Shown piece by piece: positions 16,934-26,153 of a stretch of 49,946 nt of DNA. How positions within the stretch are numbered: the stretch's first letter is position 1; the number at the start of each line of letters is the position of its first letter. The DNA comes from Lapillicoccus sp. (GTDB lineage: Bacteria > Actinomycetota > Actinomycetes > Actinomycetales > Dermatophilaceae): the NCBI RefSeq assembly GCF_025353065.1, contig NZ_JANXRJ010000223.1, positions 1 to 49,946 on the forward strand. Reading direction: 5' to 3'. The notes under the pieces were generated by a model. That model was not told where the DNA came from and did not search any database. It saw only the letters and a program-made list of their open reading frames with translations. A program made the translations under genes and the position numbers.

Positions 16934-19204
16934 GTGAGTCGACCCGCCGGCCGCCGACGGCAGAGGGTATGCCGCGTGCTCACCAGCGTCACCCTCCTCA
17001 CTTGCGCGCGGCTGCTGCCGACGGCGACCGGGCCGGCGGGCGCCGCGCCGGCGCCGGGCAGGACCGCGACGACCACTGCGGTGACCGGCGTCGGCACCGA
17101 CGACCCGGCAACGACCGCCACCTCGGTCCTCACGATCACCTCCGTCTCGCCGGCCGTCGCCCAACCCGGCACGCCCGTCACGATCACCGGCACGGTCACT
17201 CCCCGCGTCGCCGCCCTCTCGGCGCCGACCCTGCGCCTCGTGCGCGGCACCGACGGCCCGGGCAGCCGCCTCGACGTGCGGGCCTGGGCGGCGAGCACCA
17301 CCGTCCCCGCCGGCCGCAACCTGGCGGAGGCCGACCTGCCGCAGCAGGTCGCGGTGGGCACCAGCGTGCCCTTCACCCTCACGGTCCCGGCCGGTGGGCT
17401 GGGCACCACGCCCACCTGGGGGGCCCTGCCCCTGGCCATCGTCCTCGACGACGGCACCACCCGCGAAGCCCTCCACACCTTCGTCGGCTGGCAGCGACGC
17501 AAGGAGTACCAGCCCCTCTCGGTCGCCGTCGTCGCTCCCCTGACCCTGTCCGCCCGACCCGAGCTCTTTTCCGACGTGACCGCGACCCGACTGGCGGCCT
17601 GGACCACGGAGATGTCCCCGTCGAGCCGGCTCAGCCGGGTCGTGCGCGGCACCGACACCTCACCCGTCCCGGTGACGTGGGCGCTCGATCCGGCCGTCCT
17701 CGGCCGGGACGGGCGGACCCCGGCCCAGGTTGCTGCCGACCTCGTCACGGCCGTGGTCGCCCCGCTCCTGACCACCCTGGGCGCGGCCGGGTCGCGACAC
17801 CCCATCTGGGCCCTGCCCTACGCCGACGCCGACATCGCCGGGACCGTGGCGGCGAACCCCGCGGACCCGACCGTCACGGACGAGCTGGCTCGCACCGTCG
17901 CCGACACCGGCAGCCTCGGCCCGTCGGCCACGGTCTCCACGGGGGTGGCCTGGCCGGTCGACGGCGGCCTGGACCCCAACCGTGAGAAGGGGCTCAGGAC
18001 GGCATACGGGAGCTCGCTGCGCGGCGCGCTCGTCTCCGGGTCCGCGGTGCCGCAGACCGAGGGCTTGACGACGACCGCGACCGTGCGGTCAGCGTCCGGA
18101 CTGCCCCTGCTGGCCTGGGACGACACCCTCAGTGAGCTCACCCTGGCCACCCGGACGGCGAGCGGGTCGGCCCTGATGACCCAGCAGTTCGTCGCCGAGA
18201 CCGCCGCCCTCCTCGGGGAGAGCCCCGGGATCGACCGTTCGCTCGTCGTCGCCATGCCGCGCACGATCGACCCGGATCCCGCCACCATGGGCGCCTTCCT
18301 CACCGCTCTGTCCGGGGTGCCCTGGCTCTCCTTCACCACGGCCGACGCGCTGCTCACCGAGGCATCGGGGCACGACCAGGTCACGACCGGCGCCGGCACC
18401 TGGCCAGCCGCCAGCCCCCAGGTCGACGCAGCGGCGCTGACCCGGATCTCGCAGCTCCGGCCCACGATCGGGCGGGTCTCCGCCGTGGTCCCCGACGGAG
18501 CCGACTACCGCCTGACCTGGAACGACAGCCTCGACCAGCTCACGTCCAGCCGATGGCGCGAGCGGCCCGGCAGCGTGGCCACGCTGACCGCGGCCGCCGA
18601 GGCGGCCGGTCGCAACGCGACACTGGGCATCCGGGTCTCTGCCCAGACGACGAACTTCCTCGCCGACGAGGGCGTGCTGCAGGTGACCATCATCAACGAC
18701 CTCGACGTGCGCGTGCAGGACCTGCGCCTCGTCCTCACCCCCGGCAACCCCCGGATGCGGGTCGTCGAGCAGCCTCAGCCGCAGAGCATCGAGCGCAAGA
18801 GCCGGGCGACGGTCCAGGTCAGGATGCAGGCCGTGGCCGCCGGGCTCGTCCCCATCACCGCGACCCTCACCACGGCGGACGGCACGCCGATCGGCACCTC
18901 GGCCGATCTCGTCGTCCGGGCCAACCCTCCCGGCCGGACCTTCTACCTCGTCCTGTGGGGGGCGGCCGGCCTCGTGCTCGTCATCGGCCTGGTCCGGACG
19001 CTGCGCTCGATCGTGCGCCGTCGACGCCTCGGGCCCGTCGACCCGATGGACCCCCTGATCCTGAGCGACGCCGACGACGCCACACGGAGTCAGGCCGCTG
19101 TCCCGGGTGTCCTGGCCGGAGATCACCGGAACGCCGAGGCGCAGGACCTCGAGGGGCTCTCCGCGCGGGCGACCGAGCCAGAGCTCCCGGGCCCCGTAGG
19201 ATGA
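16934..19204 (+). CDS. DUF6049 secreted/membrane-anchored protein
   Basis: The 756-residue protein has a basic start and hydrophobic signal segment (VLTSVTLLTCARLLPTA), a long extracytoplasmic part with Ig-like strands near the N-terminus (SVSPAVAQPGTPVTITGTV), and a C-terminal membrane segment (FYLVLWGAAGLVLVIGLV) followed by an Arg-rich cytosolic tail. It is the counterpart of mycobacterial Rv3909, of unknown function, always next to murJ/mviN in envelope gene clusters. GTG 16934 lies 17 bases after the Nudix stop, so the two are probably co-transcribed. Here the next gene is not murJ but the pseudokinase. Confidence 0.8.
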   Translation: MSRPAGRRRQRVCRVLTSVTLLTCARLLPTATGPAGAAPAPGRTATTTAVTGVGTDDPATTATSVLTITSVSPAVAQPGTPVTITGTVTPRVAALSAPTLRLVRGTDGPGSRLDVRAWAASTTVPAGRNLAEADLPQQVAVGTSVPFTLTVPAGGLGTTPTWGALPLAIVLDDGTTREALHTFVGWQRRKEYQPLSVAVVAPLTLSARPELFSDVTATRLAAWTTEMSPSSRLSRVVRGTDTSPVPVTWALDPAVLGRDGRTPAQVAADLVTAVVAPLLTTLGAAGSRHPIWALPYADADIAGTVAANPADPTVTDELARTVADTGSLGPSATVSTGVAWPVDGGLDPNREKGLRTAYGSSLRGALVSGSAVPQTEGLTTTATVRSASGLPLLAWDDTLSELTLATRTASGSALMTQQFVAETAALLGESPGIDRSLVVAMPRTIDPDPATMGAFLTALSGVPWLSFTTADALLTEASGHDQVTTGAGTWPAASPQVDAAALTRISQLRPTIGRVSAVVPDGADYRLTWNDSLDQLTSSRWRERPGSVATLTAAAEAAGRNATLGIRVSAQTTNFLADEGVLQVTIINDLDVRVQDLRLVLTPGNPRMRVVEQPQPQSIERKSRATVQVRMQAVAAGLVPITATLTTADGTPIGTSADLVVRANPPGRTFYLVLWGAAGLVLVIGLVRTLRSIVRRRRLGPVDPMDPLILSDADDATRSQAAVPGVLAGDHRNAEAQDLEGLSARATEPELPGPVG

Positions 19205-19270
19205 CGACGCAGTCCCGCCACCTCGACCGTGCCGCCGACGACGTGCACTGACGGGCGAGTCGAGTGGCCG

Positions 19271-19300
19271 GGCCAGTTCGGGCCAGTTCGAGCCAGTCCC
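19271..19300 (+). repeat. Three 10-bp tandem units at the site of the missing murJ
   Basis: GGCCAGTTCG occurs twice in a row, followed by the related AGCCAGTCCC. The repeats lie in the 138-base gap between the DUF6049 gene and the pseudokinase, exactly where murJ is normally found. Confidence 0.5.
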
Positions 19301-19342
19301 GGCCGAGGCGAGCCGATGCCAGCAGATTGCGAGGGGGTCACC

Positions 19343-21430
19343 GTGCAGGGCGTGGGTCCAGGGTCGCTCCTCGGCGGACGTTACCTCGTCGGACGCCGGG
19401 TCTCCGTCCAGCCGCGGTTCGAGCGGTGGACCGCCTCCGACCAGGCGCTCGAGCGCGAGGTCGTCGTCCTCTGCTTCCCGACCGACGGCCCCACCGCGGC
19501 GGCTGCCGTCGACTCCGCCCGCCGAGCGGCCGGCATCGAGGAGGCCCGGCTCGTGCGCGTGCTCGACGTCGGGGAGGGCGACGGGGTCTCCTTCGTCGTC
19601 GAGGAACCCCTGACCGGCGCCCGATCCCTCACCAGCCTCGTCACGACGGGGGGGCTCCCGTCCGAGGAGGCTCGTCGGCTCGTCGGCGAGGCCGCCTCGG
19701 CGCTGGAGACCGCGCGCATCCGCGGGCTGCACCACGGCGCGCTCGGCCCCCGGTCGGTGCTCGTCCTCGACGACGGTGCGATCAAGGTGCGCGGCCTGGC
19801 GACCGAGGCCGCGCTGCTCGGAGTCGACGAGACCGACAGCCGCACGGCCCTGCGGGCCGACGCGGTCGCCCTCGTCGCCCTGACCTATGCCGCGCTGACC
19901 GGTCGCTGGCCCCTCACCCCGTCCGTCAGCGGCGCAGACCCCGGTCTGGCGTCCGCGCCCACCATCGGTAGCGGTGTCGCCCCCCCGGCCGAGCTCGCGT
20001 CAGGAGTCCCCGCCGACCTCGACACCCTAGCCAGGCTGACCTTCAACCACGACCAGGGGCCCCGGTCCCCCGGTGACCTCGCCGCCCAGCTCGCCCCCTG
20101 GTCCCCCACGGCGTATGCCGCCGTCCTGGCTCGGCCGTCGTCACCACCCGTCGACGAGGCCGGCCCGGCCGCGTCGACGGCCGGACCTGAGGTCCCCGCG
20201 GCTTCCGGCACCGGGGCAGGCACCCGAGCCGGTGCTCGCGGCCTCGCCCCGGCGACGGGTCCGCAGACAGCGGCGGTGCCGGCACCAGCGGCAACAGCCG
20301 CACCAGCGGCAACAGCGCCAACAGCGGCACCGGTGCGAAGCGGGTCTCGGAGTCGGACGGTGCTCGGTATGCCGGTCGCCGGGGCGGCCCTTCCGCCCAC
20401 CCCCCTCGCGGCCACCTCGGCCGGGTCCCCGGCGTCGTCGACGTCGGTACCTCCCATCACGGCACCTCTCGCGGCGGCACCTGTTACCGCGGCTCCGACC
20501 TCCACGGCTCCGGTCGCCGCCGCGACCGCCGCGACCGCCGCCGCTGCCGAGGGCACCCGCCCGACGACGGTGCACCCCGACGGCGCCGACCTGGGCGAGG
20601 GTGACGCATGGGCCTGGGAGGCCGAGGCGGAGTTCGGCGAGCTCGACGACTCGGACGGTGCCGCCGGACGCCCCACGACCAACGGCACCGGGCCGATGCG
20701 GATCATCCACGACATGCGCCTCTCCGACACCCTGGAGGCCGGCGACGACGAGCCGCCCGTCCCCCTCGGGTCCGGCGGCGGTGCCCTCGGGCGCGACCAG
20801 TCGAAGATCGCGCTCCTCGTCGTCGCGCTCCTCGTCGTGGTGGCTGCGGTGATCGGCTTCACCAACCTCGCGCGGGGCGGCAGCACGGCGTCGTCCGCGC
20901 CGCCGTCGACGCCAGCCGTCACCAGCGCCGCGGCGAAGCCTTCCGTCGCGCCGACCACCGCACCCCCCAGCCCCACCCCGTCGGCCGCCCCGAGCAGCGA
21001 CATCGCGATCACGAACGCCCAGGCCTGGGACCCGCAGGGTGACGGCCAGGAGGGCAACGCCTCTGCCCCCCGCGCCTACGACGGCAACCCCGCGACGGCG
21101 TGGCAGTCGCAGTCCTACGCGAGCGCGAACTTCGGCGGCTACGCCAAGTCGGGGATCGGCCTGGTCCTCGACCTCGGTCAGGAGACCGAGGTGCACCGCG
21201 TGATGACGACCCTGCGGGGCGGCGCCGACTTCACCGTCTACCTCGCCAACCGTCTCTCCCTCGACGGCGCGACCTCGATCGGGAGCTCGAGCGGGCAGAA
21301 CGGCGACGTCACGCTCAACGCCTCGGGTGCCGGCGCCAAGGGCACCCTCGTCATCATCTGGTTCACGAAGCTCGCTCCCGACGGAGCCGGCATGTTCAGC
21401 GCCCAGGTCGCCGAAGTGAAGGTGAGCTGA
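19343..21430 (+). CDS. Membrane pseudokinase with extracytoplasmic discoidin-like domain (MviN C-terminal type)
   Basis: This 695-residue protein equals the cytosolic-pseudokinase and external part of mycobacterial MviN. Residues about 1-260 have the kinase fold (GSLLGGRYLVGRRV), but the catalytic Lys is gone (VVVLCFP), HRD is replaced in HHGALGPRSVLVLDDG, and no DFG is seen. An Ala/Pro/Thr-rich linker, a membrane segment (ALLVVALLVVVAAVIGF) and a carbohydrate-binding-like jelly roll (AYDGNPATAWQSQSY, GIGLVLDLGQ) follow. In mycobacteria this region binds the FHA protein FhaA to control MurJ. GTG 19343 has GAGGGGG in front; ATG 19316 would add nine residues. The MurJ lipid II flippase itself is missing upstream. 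Confidence 0.78.
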   Translation: MQGVGPGSLLGGRYLVGRRVSVQPRFERWTASDQALEREVVVLCFPTDGPTAAAAVDSARRAAGIEEARLVRVLDVGEGDGVSFVVEEPLTGARSLTSLVTTGGLPSEEARRLVGEAASALETARIRGLHHGALGPRSVLVLDDGAIKVRGLATEAALLGVDETDSRTALRADAVALVALTYAALTGRWPLTPSVSGADPGLASAPTIGSGVAPPAELASGVPADLDTLARLTFNHDQGPRSPGDLAAQLAPWSPTAYAAVLARPSSPPVDEAGPAASTAGPEVPAASGTGAGTRAGARGLAPATGPQTAAVPAPAATAAPAATAPTAAPVRSGSRSRTVLGMPVAGAALPPTPLAATSAGSPASSTSVPPITAPLAAAPVTAAPTSTAPVAAATAATAAAAEGTRPTTVHPDGADLGEGDAWAWEAEAEFGELDDSDGAAGRPTTNGTGPMRIIHDMRLSDTLEAGDDEPPVPLGSGGGALGRDQSKIALLVVALLVVVAAVIGFTNLARGGSTASSAPPSTPAVTSAAAKPSVAPTTAPPSPTPSAAPSSDIAITNAQAWDPQGDGQEGNASAPRAYDGNPATAWQSQSYASANFGGYAKSGIGLVLDLGQETEVHRVMTTLRGGADFTVYLANRLSLDGATSIGSSSGQNGDVTLNASGAGAKGTLVIIWFTKLAPDGAGMFSAQVAEVKVS

Positions 21431-21432
21431 CC

Positions 21433-22050
21433 GTGCCCGGCCCCGACGAGGGACACGACCTCGCCGACCTCGCCGACCTCGCCGACCTCAGCGACCAGGA
21501 GCTCCTCAGCGCCCACTGCGCAGGCGACCCGGACGCCTTCGGCGAGATCTTCCGGAGGCACAAGGACCGGATGTGGGCCGTCGCGCTCCGCACCTGCGGT
21601 GACCGCGAGCTCGCCTCCGACTGTCTGCAGGACGCCTTCATCGCCGCCTTCCGGCGCGCCGACTCGTTCCGCGGCGAGGCTGCGGTGACGACGTGGCTGC
21701 ACCGGATCGTCGTGAACGCCTGCTTGGACCGGCTCCGGCGCAGGAAGCCCACGTCGCAGCTGCCGGAGTACGAGCTCGCCGACCGCCACGACGAGCACGC
21801 CAGCACCGAGGTGGCGATCGACATCCGCAACGCCCTGGCGCAGCTGCCCGAGGGCCAGCGGATGGCGCTCGTCCTCGTCGACATGCAGGGCATGAGCGTC
21901 GCCGAGGCCGCGGCGATCCTGGAGGTCGCCGAGGGCACCATCAAGTCACGCTGCGCCCGTGGCCGGTCGGCCATGGCCGAGATCCTCGGCCTGCGGACCT
22001 CGAGCGAGGCGTCCTCCCGCCACCGGACGGCGGCGGACCCCTCCGGCTGA
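21433..22050 (+). CDS. sigM: ECF sigma factor SigM
   Basis: The 205-residue ECF sigma factor has region 2 (FGEIFRRHKDRMWAVALR, DCLQDAFIAAFR) and region 4 (LPEGQRMALVLVDMQGMSV, VAEGTIKSRCARGR). In the SigM class, the sigma factor directs RNA polymerase to envelope and thiol-stress promoters and is co-transcribed with an anti-sigma gene followed by trxB-trxA, as here. GTG 21433 is two bases after the pseudokinase stop and has AAGGTGAG upstream. Its N-terminus carries a DLA repeat (LADLADLADLSD) encoded by a 9-bp tandem repeat. Confidence 0.88.
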   Translation: MPGPDEGHDLADLADLADLSDQELLSAHCAGDPDAFGEIFRRHKDRMWAVALRTCGDRELASDCLQDAFIAAFRRADSFRGEAAVTTWLHRIVVNACLDRLRRRKPTSQLPEYELADRHDEHASTEVAIDIRNALAQLPEGQRMALVLVDMQGMSVAEAAAILEVAEGTIKSRCARGRSAMAEILGLRTSSEASSRHRTAADPSG

Positions 22051-22093
22051 CGCGCACGGCGGAGGACGTGGGCCCACCGGGCGCACCTGCACC

Positions 22094-22119
22094 AAGATCG
22101 AGCCACAAGATCGAGCCGC
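22094..22119 (+). repeat. 13-bp direct repeat between sigM and the anti-sigma gene
   Basis: AAGATCGAGCCAC is followed directly by AAGATCGAGCCGC, one mismatch apart. It lies 44 bases after the sigM stop. It could be a regulator site or slippage product. Confidence 0.5.
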
Positions 22120-22200
22120 ACGCGCAGGGAACCAGCCGGGGTCGACGCGACGTCAGAGTGCCGGATGCGTCCTGCCCGACGCGCACTGCGGCGTTCCCGC

Positions 22201-22237
22201 ACCACCGCACCCGCACCACCGCACCCGCACCACCGCC
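22201..22237 (+). repeat. 14-bp tandem repeat upstream of the anti-sigma gene
   Basis: ACCACCGCACCCGC occurs 2.6 times head to tail, ending about 70 bases before the start codon at 22306. The repeat is pure C/A-rich on this strand. Confidence 0.6.
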
Positions 22238-22305
22238 CCATCTATGCCGACCGCCCCACGGCACGGCGCCCCTCCCCGTGGCCGGAACGCTCGAAGGAAC
22301 CACGC

Positions 22306-23118
22306 ATGGACACGCCACCCCCACCGGACGAACCGGGTCGCGACGACCTCGGCGACGCCAGAGTGCGTGACCTGCTCTCCACCCTCGGCGCCCGGGACCT
22401 CGCGCCCTTCACCGACGGCATACCGGCCGACGTCGACGCCCGCATCACCGCCGGCCTCGAGGCCGAGAGCACAGCCCGCGAGCGCGCCGGCCAGGACCTG
22501 CTCACCACCCTCCCCGCACCCGGCCCCATGCCCGCTGACGTCGTCGAGCGCATCACCGCAGCGCTACACGCCGAGCAGGAGATTCGCGCCGTCGCTGCGC
22601 CGGAGAACGTCGCTGCGGCCGAGACCCTCGAGGGGGGCTCGGTCGTGCCCCTGTTCCGTCCGCTGAGGGAGGGCCGGCGCCGGTGGACGACCGTGCTCGC
22701 CGCCGCGGCAGCCGTCGCCGCCGTGGGGGTGGTCGGCACCGTCGTCGTCCGAACGGTGTCCGGTGACCGGTCCACCGGCGGCACCCCGGCCCGGATCCAC
22801 GTGCAGGTGTCGGGCGCGAGCTATCAGCAGGACCGGCTCGGCCTCCAGGCCCGCGACCTGCTCACCGCCCCCGGGGCGACCCTCACGACCGGCACGGCCT
22901 CCGGGCCGCTCGCCACCACCTCCGGGATCCGCTCCTGCCTCACCGGCCTGGGGGTCAAGGACCCCAGCGCGGTCTCCGTCGACCTGGCCTCCTACGAGGG
23001 CACCCCGGCGGCGATCCTCGTGGTCACGACGCCCGACTCCACGACGGCGTATGCCGTGGGCCGCGACTGCTCCGCCGCCCGGGCCCACGTGCTCGAGGGC
23101 GGCGTCACCGTCCCCTGA
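22306..23118 (+). CDS. Probable SigM anti-sigma factor (membrane protein)
   Basis: The 270-residue protein has a cytosolic N-terminal region of about 130 residues with two similar segments ([15 protein letters not shown] and [15 protein letters not shown]), one membrane segment ([21 protein letters not shown]) and an external C-terminal domain with two Cys (SCLTGLG and DCSAARAH). Size, topology and position right after sigM fit an anti-sigma factor that holds SigM at the membrane. No ZAS HxxxCxxC motif is present. GAAGGA precedes ATG 22306. The 255-base gap after sigM may hold its own promoter, so co-regulation is not certain. Confidence 0.6.
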   Translation: MDTPPPPDEPGRDDLGDARVRDLLSTLGARDLAPFTDGIPADVDARITAGLEAESTARERAGQDLLTTLPAPGPMPADVVERITAALHAEQEIRAVAAPENVAAAETLEGGSVVPLFRPLREGRRRWTTVLAAAAAVAAVGVVGTVVVRTVSGDRSTGGTPARIHVQVSGASYQQDRLGLQARDLLTAPGATLTTGTASGPLATTSGIRSCLTGLGVKDPSAVSVDLASYEGTPAAILVVTTPDSTTAYAVGRDCSAARAHVLEGGVTVP

Positions 23119-23345
23119 GCGGGGCCGTCGTCCGGCGGGGCGGGGGAACAAAGGCGCGGTCGCACGGGTTGACGCATCAGCACCGGTATGTTGGGGTAGG
23201 TGGCTCAAGAAGCCACTACCTGTGGGATGGTTCCTCGCACATCCACGCGAGCACGTCGCTCCGAATGTCCGGTACGACAACTGCGTCGGCACATCGCGAC
23301 GCCCAGATTGACCCGACACCACAGACACCTCGAGGGGCTGACTTC

Positions 23346-24380
23346 GTGAGCACCGACGTGCGCAACGTCATCATCATCGGATCCGGACCGGCAGGCTACA
23401 CCGCCGCCGTGTACGCCGCCCGGGCGAACCTGCACCCGCTGCTGATCGAGGGCAGCGTCACCGCGGGTGGCGCCCTGATGAACACCACCGAGGTGGAGAA
23501 CTTCCCCGGCTTCCGCGACGGCATCATGGGCCCGCAGCTGATGGAGGACATGCGCGCCCAGGCCGTCCGGTTCGGCGCTGAGCTGATCACCGACGACGTC
23601 GCCTCGATCGACCTCTCCGGAGACGTCAAGTCCGTCACCACCGGTGACAGCGGCACCTTCGCGGCGCGCACGGTCATCCTCGCGATGGGTTCGGCCTACC
23701 GTGAGCTCGGTCTGCCCGACGAGAAGCGCCTGTCGGGGCACGGGGTCTCCTGGTGCGCCACCTGTGACGGCTTCTTCTTCCGCGACCAGGACATCGCCGT
23801 GGTCGGCGGCGGCGACTCCGCCGTCGAGGAGGCCACCTTCCTCACCAAGTTCGCCCGTTCGGTGACGATCATCCACCGCCGCGGCGAGCTGCGCGCCTCG
23901 AAGATCATGGTCGACCGCGCCCGGGCCAACGACAAGATCCGCTTCGCCTGGAACTCCGCCGTCTCGGCGATCCACGGCGAGGCCAAGGTCAGCGGCGTCA
24001 CGCTCGAGGACACCGTCACCGGCGAGAGCCGCGAGCTGCCGGTCACCGGCCTCTTCGTCGCCATCGGGCACGACCCCCGCAACGAGCTCGTCCGCGAGCT
24101 CGTCGACCTCGACCCCGAGGGGTATGTCGTCACCGGCGCGCAGGTCGCTCCCGAGTCGCACGCCGCCACGACCACCCGCATCCCCGGCGTCTTCGCCTGC
24201 GGCGACCTCGTCGACCACACCTACCGGCAGGCCATCACCGCCGCCGGCTCCGGCTGCCAGGCCGCGCTCGACGCCGAGCGCTACCTCGCCGCCCTCGAGG
24301 ACGCCGAGCTGGCGGAGCACCCCGACGGCGCGTCCGAGGGCACCCACCCCAGCCTGTCGGCGGCCGGCTCTACCGTCTGA
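23346..24380 (+). CDS. trxB: Thioredoxin-disulfide reductase
   Basis: A 344-residue FAD/NADPH enzyme that reduces thioredoxin. It shows FAD-binding [15 protein letters not shown], redox-active CATC in [15 protein letters not shown]-binding [12 protein letters not shown] and the C-terminal FAD motif GVFACGD. GTG 23346 has GAGGGG upstream; the ORF extends further 5' but without homologous sequence. The C-terminal 30 residues ([15 protein letters not shown] onward) exceed the usual family length. trxA follows 74 bases later, and sigM lies upstream, an arrangement seen widely in actinobacteria. Confidence 0.95.
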   Translation: MSTDVRNVIIIGSGPAGYTAAVYAARANLHPLLIEGSVTAGGALMNTTEVENFPGFRDGIMGPQLMEDMRAQAVRFGAELITDDVASIDLSGDVKSVTTGDSGTFAARTVILAMGSAYRELGLPDEKRLSGHGVSWCATCDGFFFRDQDIAVVGGGDSAVEEATFLTKFARSVTIIHRRGELRASKIMVDRARANDKIRFAWNSAVSAIHGEAKVSGVTLEDTVTGESRELPVTGLFVAIGHDPRNELVRELVDLDPEGYVVTGAQVAPESHAATTTRIPGVFACGDLVDHTYRQAITAAGSGCQAALDAERYLAALEDAELAEHPDGASEGTHPSLSAAGSTV

Positions 24381-24454
24381 CGTATGCCGGTCCCACCCGT
24401 CGGGGGGCACGACACCCCCTGCCTCCCCCTGCTTCACCCAATGGAAGGACCCTC

Positions 24455-24787
24455 ATGGGAATCAACACCAAGGACACCACCGACGCCACGTTCGAGGCTG
24501 ACGTCCTCAAGAACGGCAAGCCGGTGCTCGTCGACTTCTGGGCCGAGTGGTGCGGCCCCTGCAAGGCCGTCGCCCCGGTCCTCGAGGAGATCGCCGGCGC
24601 CCACGGCGGCAAGATCGAGGTCTACAAGCTCGACACCGATGCCAACCCCGGCATCACGACGCGCTATGGCGTCACGAGCATCCCGACGATGAACGTCTAT
24701 GTGAACGGCGAGGTCGTCAAGACCCTCGTCGGCGCGCTGCCGAAGCCCAAGCTGCTGCGCGAGCTGGCCGACTACATCTCCGAGTGA
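24455..24787 (+). CDS. trxA: Thioredoxin
   Basis: The 110-residue cytosolic thioredoxin carries the redox motif WCGPC in VDFWAEWCGPCK and the cis-proline loop TSIPTMNVYVNG. It accepts electrons from TrxB encoded just upstream and reduces protein disulfides. GGAAGGACC precedes the ATG. Length is normal. Confidence 0.96.
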   Translation: MGINTKDTTDATFEADVLKNGKPVLVDFWAEWCGPCKAVAPVLEEIAGAHGGKIEVYKLDTDANPGITTRYGVTSIPTMNVYVNGEVVKTLVGALPKPKLLRELADYISE

Positions 24788-24911
24788 CCCGACGGCGTGT
24801 CGCCTGACGACGCGCGGTGGCGCCGACCGCACCCGGTTGGCGCCATCCGCGTGTCCGGGCGGCTATCGTGCCCAGAGCGCATCATGCACGGCAAACGGTG
24901 AAGGGGATGGC

Positions 24912-26153
24912 GTGACCGACCAGGCACGAGGGATCACCCGTCGTCCTGACGACGCCCGGCCCGCGCAGCTCGGCCGTCGGAACCACGGTGCCGCTCTCTC
25001 CGTGCTGCGGGACCAGCTGCGCGCCACGGGCGACCTCCCTGCCGTCGACGACCCACCACAGCAGGCCGGTCCGGGAGGCAGCCACGAGGTCGACGAGGTG
25101 TCCGGCGAGGTCTCTGACGACGTCGTCGACCGGGCGGTGCGTGCGTTCCAGCAGCGCAGGGGCCTGATCGTGGACGGTCGGGTGGGTCCCCAGACCGCGA
25201 CCGCCCTGGAGGCAGCCCGGTGGCACCTCGGCGACCGGCTGCTCCAGTTCACGCCCGGGCACCTGCTCCGGGGCGACGACGTCGCGCAGCTGCAGGAACG
25301 CCTGCTGACCCTCGGGTTCAGCCCCGGCCGGGTGGACAGCCTCTTCGGTCCGGACACCGACCACGCCGTCCGAGCCTTCCAGCGCGGCTGCGGGCTGCCC
25401 GCGGACGGGTCGGTCGGTCCGGCCACCCTGCGGGCGTTCGAGGGACTGCGTCGGTCGGTCTCGGGCGGCGCCCCGCACTCGCTGCGCGAGCGCGAGAGCA
25501 TCCGCCGGTCGGGCCACAGCCTCGCCGGCCGCACCATCGTCATCGATCCCGGGCACGGCGGCGACGACCTCGGGGCACTGGCCCACGGGGTCGTCGAGGC
25601 CGAGGTGGTGCTCGATCTCGCCCGGCGGATCGAGGGCCGACTGAGCGCCCACGGGGTCGCCGTCGTACTCAGCCGCGGCCAGCACACGGCCGGCGGGGAC
25701 GACGAGGACCGGGCGCGGTTCGCCAACGACTGCGGCGCCGACCTGGTGCTCTCCCTGCACTGCGACCTCGCCGACCACGCCGAGGCCAGCGGCTTCGCGA
25801 CCTTCTTCTACGGCGAGGACCGCTTCGGCATCTGGTCGGTCATCGGCGAACGGCTCGCCGACCTCATCCAACGCGAGGCCGTCGCCCGCACCGGGCTCGT
25901 GGACTGCCGCAGCCACGCCCGGTCCTGGACCCTGCTGCAGCACACCAGGATGCCCACCGTCGTCATCGAGGCGGGCTACCTCAGCCACCCCGGCGACGCG
26001 GCCCGGCTGCGCGACCAGACCTTCCGGGACGACATCGCCGAGGCCGTCGTCGTGGCGATCCAGCGGATGTATCTCGGCGACGAGGACATGGGAGGCACCG
26101 GTCTGCTGCACCTCGGTGAGCTCCGCAAGTTCATGGAGTCGCTGGCGGGCTGA
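24912..26153 (+). CDS. cwlM: N-acetylmuramoyl-L-alanine amidase-family protein (CwlM type)
   Basis: The 413-residue protein has two peptidoglycan-binding repeats (VRAFQQRRGLIVDGRVGPQTA and VRAFQRGCGLPADGSVGPATL) followed by an Amidase_3 domain. The zinc-ligand motifs IDPGHGG, VEAEVVLDLA and SLHCD, and the catalytic Glu region VIEAGYLSHP, are all present, so activity on peptidoglycan cannot be excluded. In mycobacteria CwlM is cytosolic and, when phosphorylated by PknB, activates MurA; lack of a signal peptide here agrees with a cytosolic role. GTG 24912 has AAGGGGA upstream. It overlaps the convergent GNAT gene by 23 bases. Confidence 0.88.
   Translation: MTDQARGITRRPDDARPAQLGRRNHGAALSVLRDQLRATGDLPAVDDPPQQAGPGGSHEVDEVSGEVSDDVVDRAVRAFQQRRGLIVDGRVGPQTATALEAARWHLGDRLLQFTPGHLLRGDDVAQLQERLLTLGFSPGRVDSLFGPDTDHAVRAFQRGCGLPADGSVGPATLRAFEGLRRSVSGGAPHSLRERESIRRSGHSLAGRTIVIDPGHGGDDLGALAHGVVEAEVVLDLARRIEGRLSAHGVAVVLSRGQHTAGGDDEDRARFANDCGADLVLSLHCDLADHAEASGFATFFYGEDRFGIWSVIGERLADLIQREAVARTGLVDCRSHARSWTLLQHTRMPTVVIEAGYLSHPGDAARLRDQTFRDDIAEAVVVAIQRMYLGDEDMGGTGLLHLGELRKFMESLAG

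Noticed and set aside
18089..19735. 548-residue minus-strand ORF opposite DUF6049 and pseudokinase
   Set aside because: Spans two well-supported genes and shows only Arg/Gly/Ala composition.
22201..22237. Possible CRISPR repeat
   Set aside because: 14-bp units are contiguous, with no spacers and no cas genes nearby.
23169..23192. trxB promoter TTGACG...TATGTT
   Set aside because: Spacer is only 12 bases, too short for a sigma-70-type promoter.
24837..24869. cwlM promoter TTGGCG...TATCGT
   Set aside because: Spacer is 21 bases, longer than usual; not listed.
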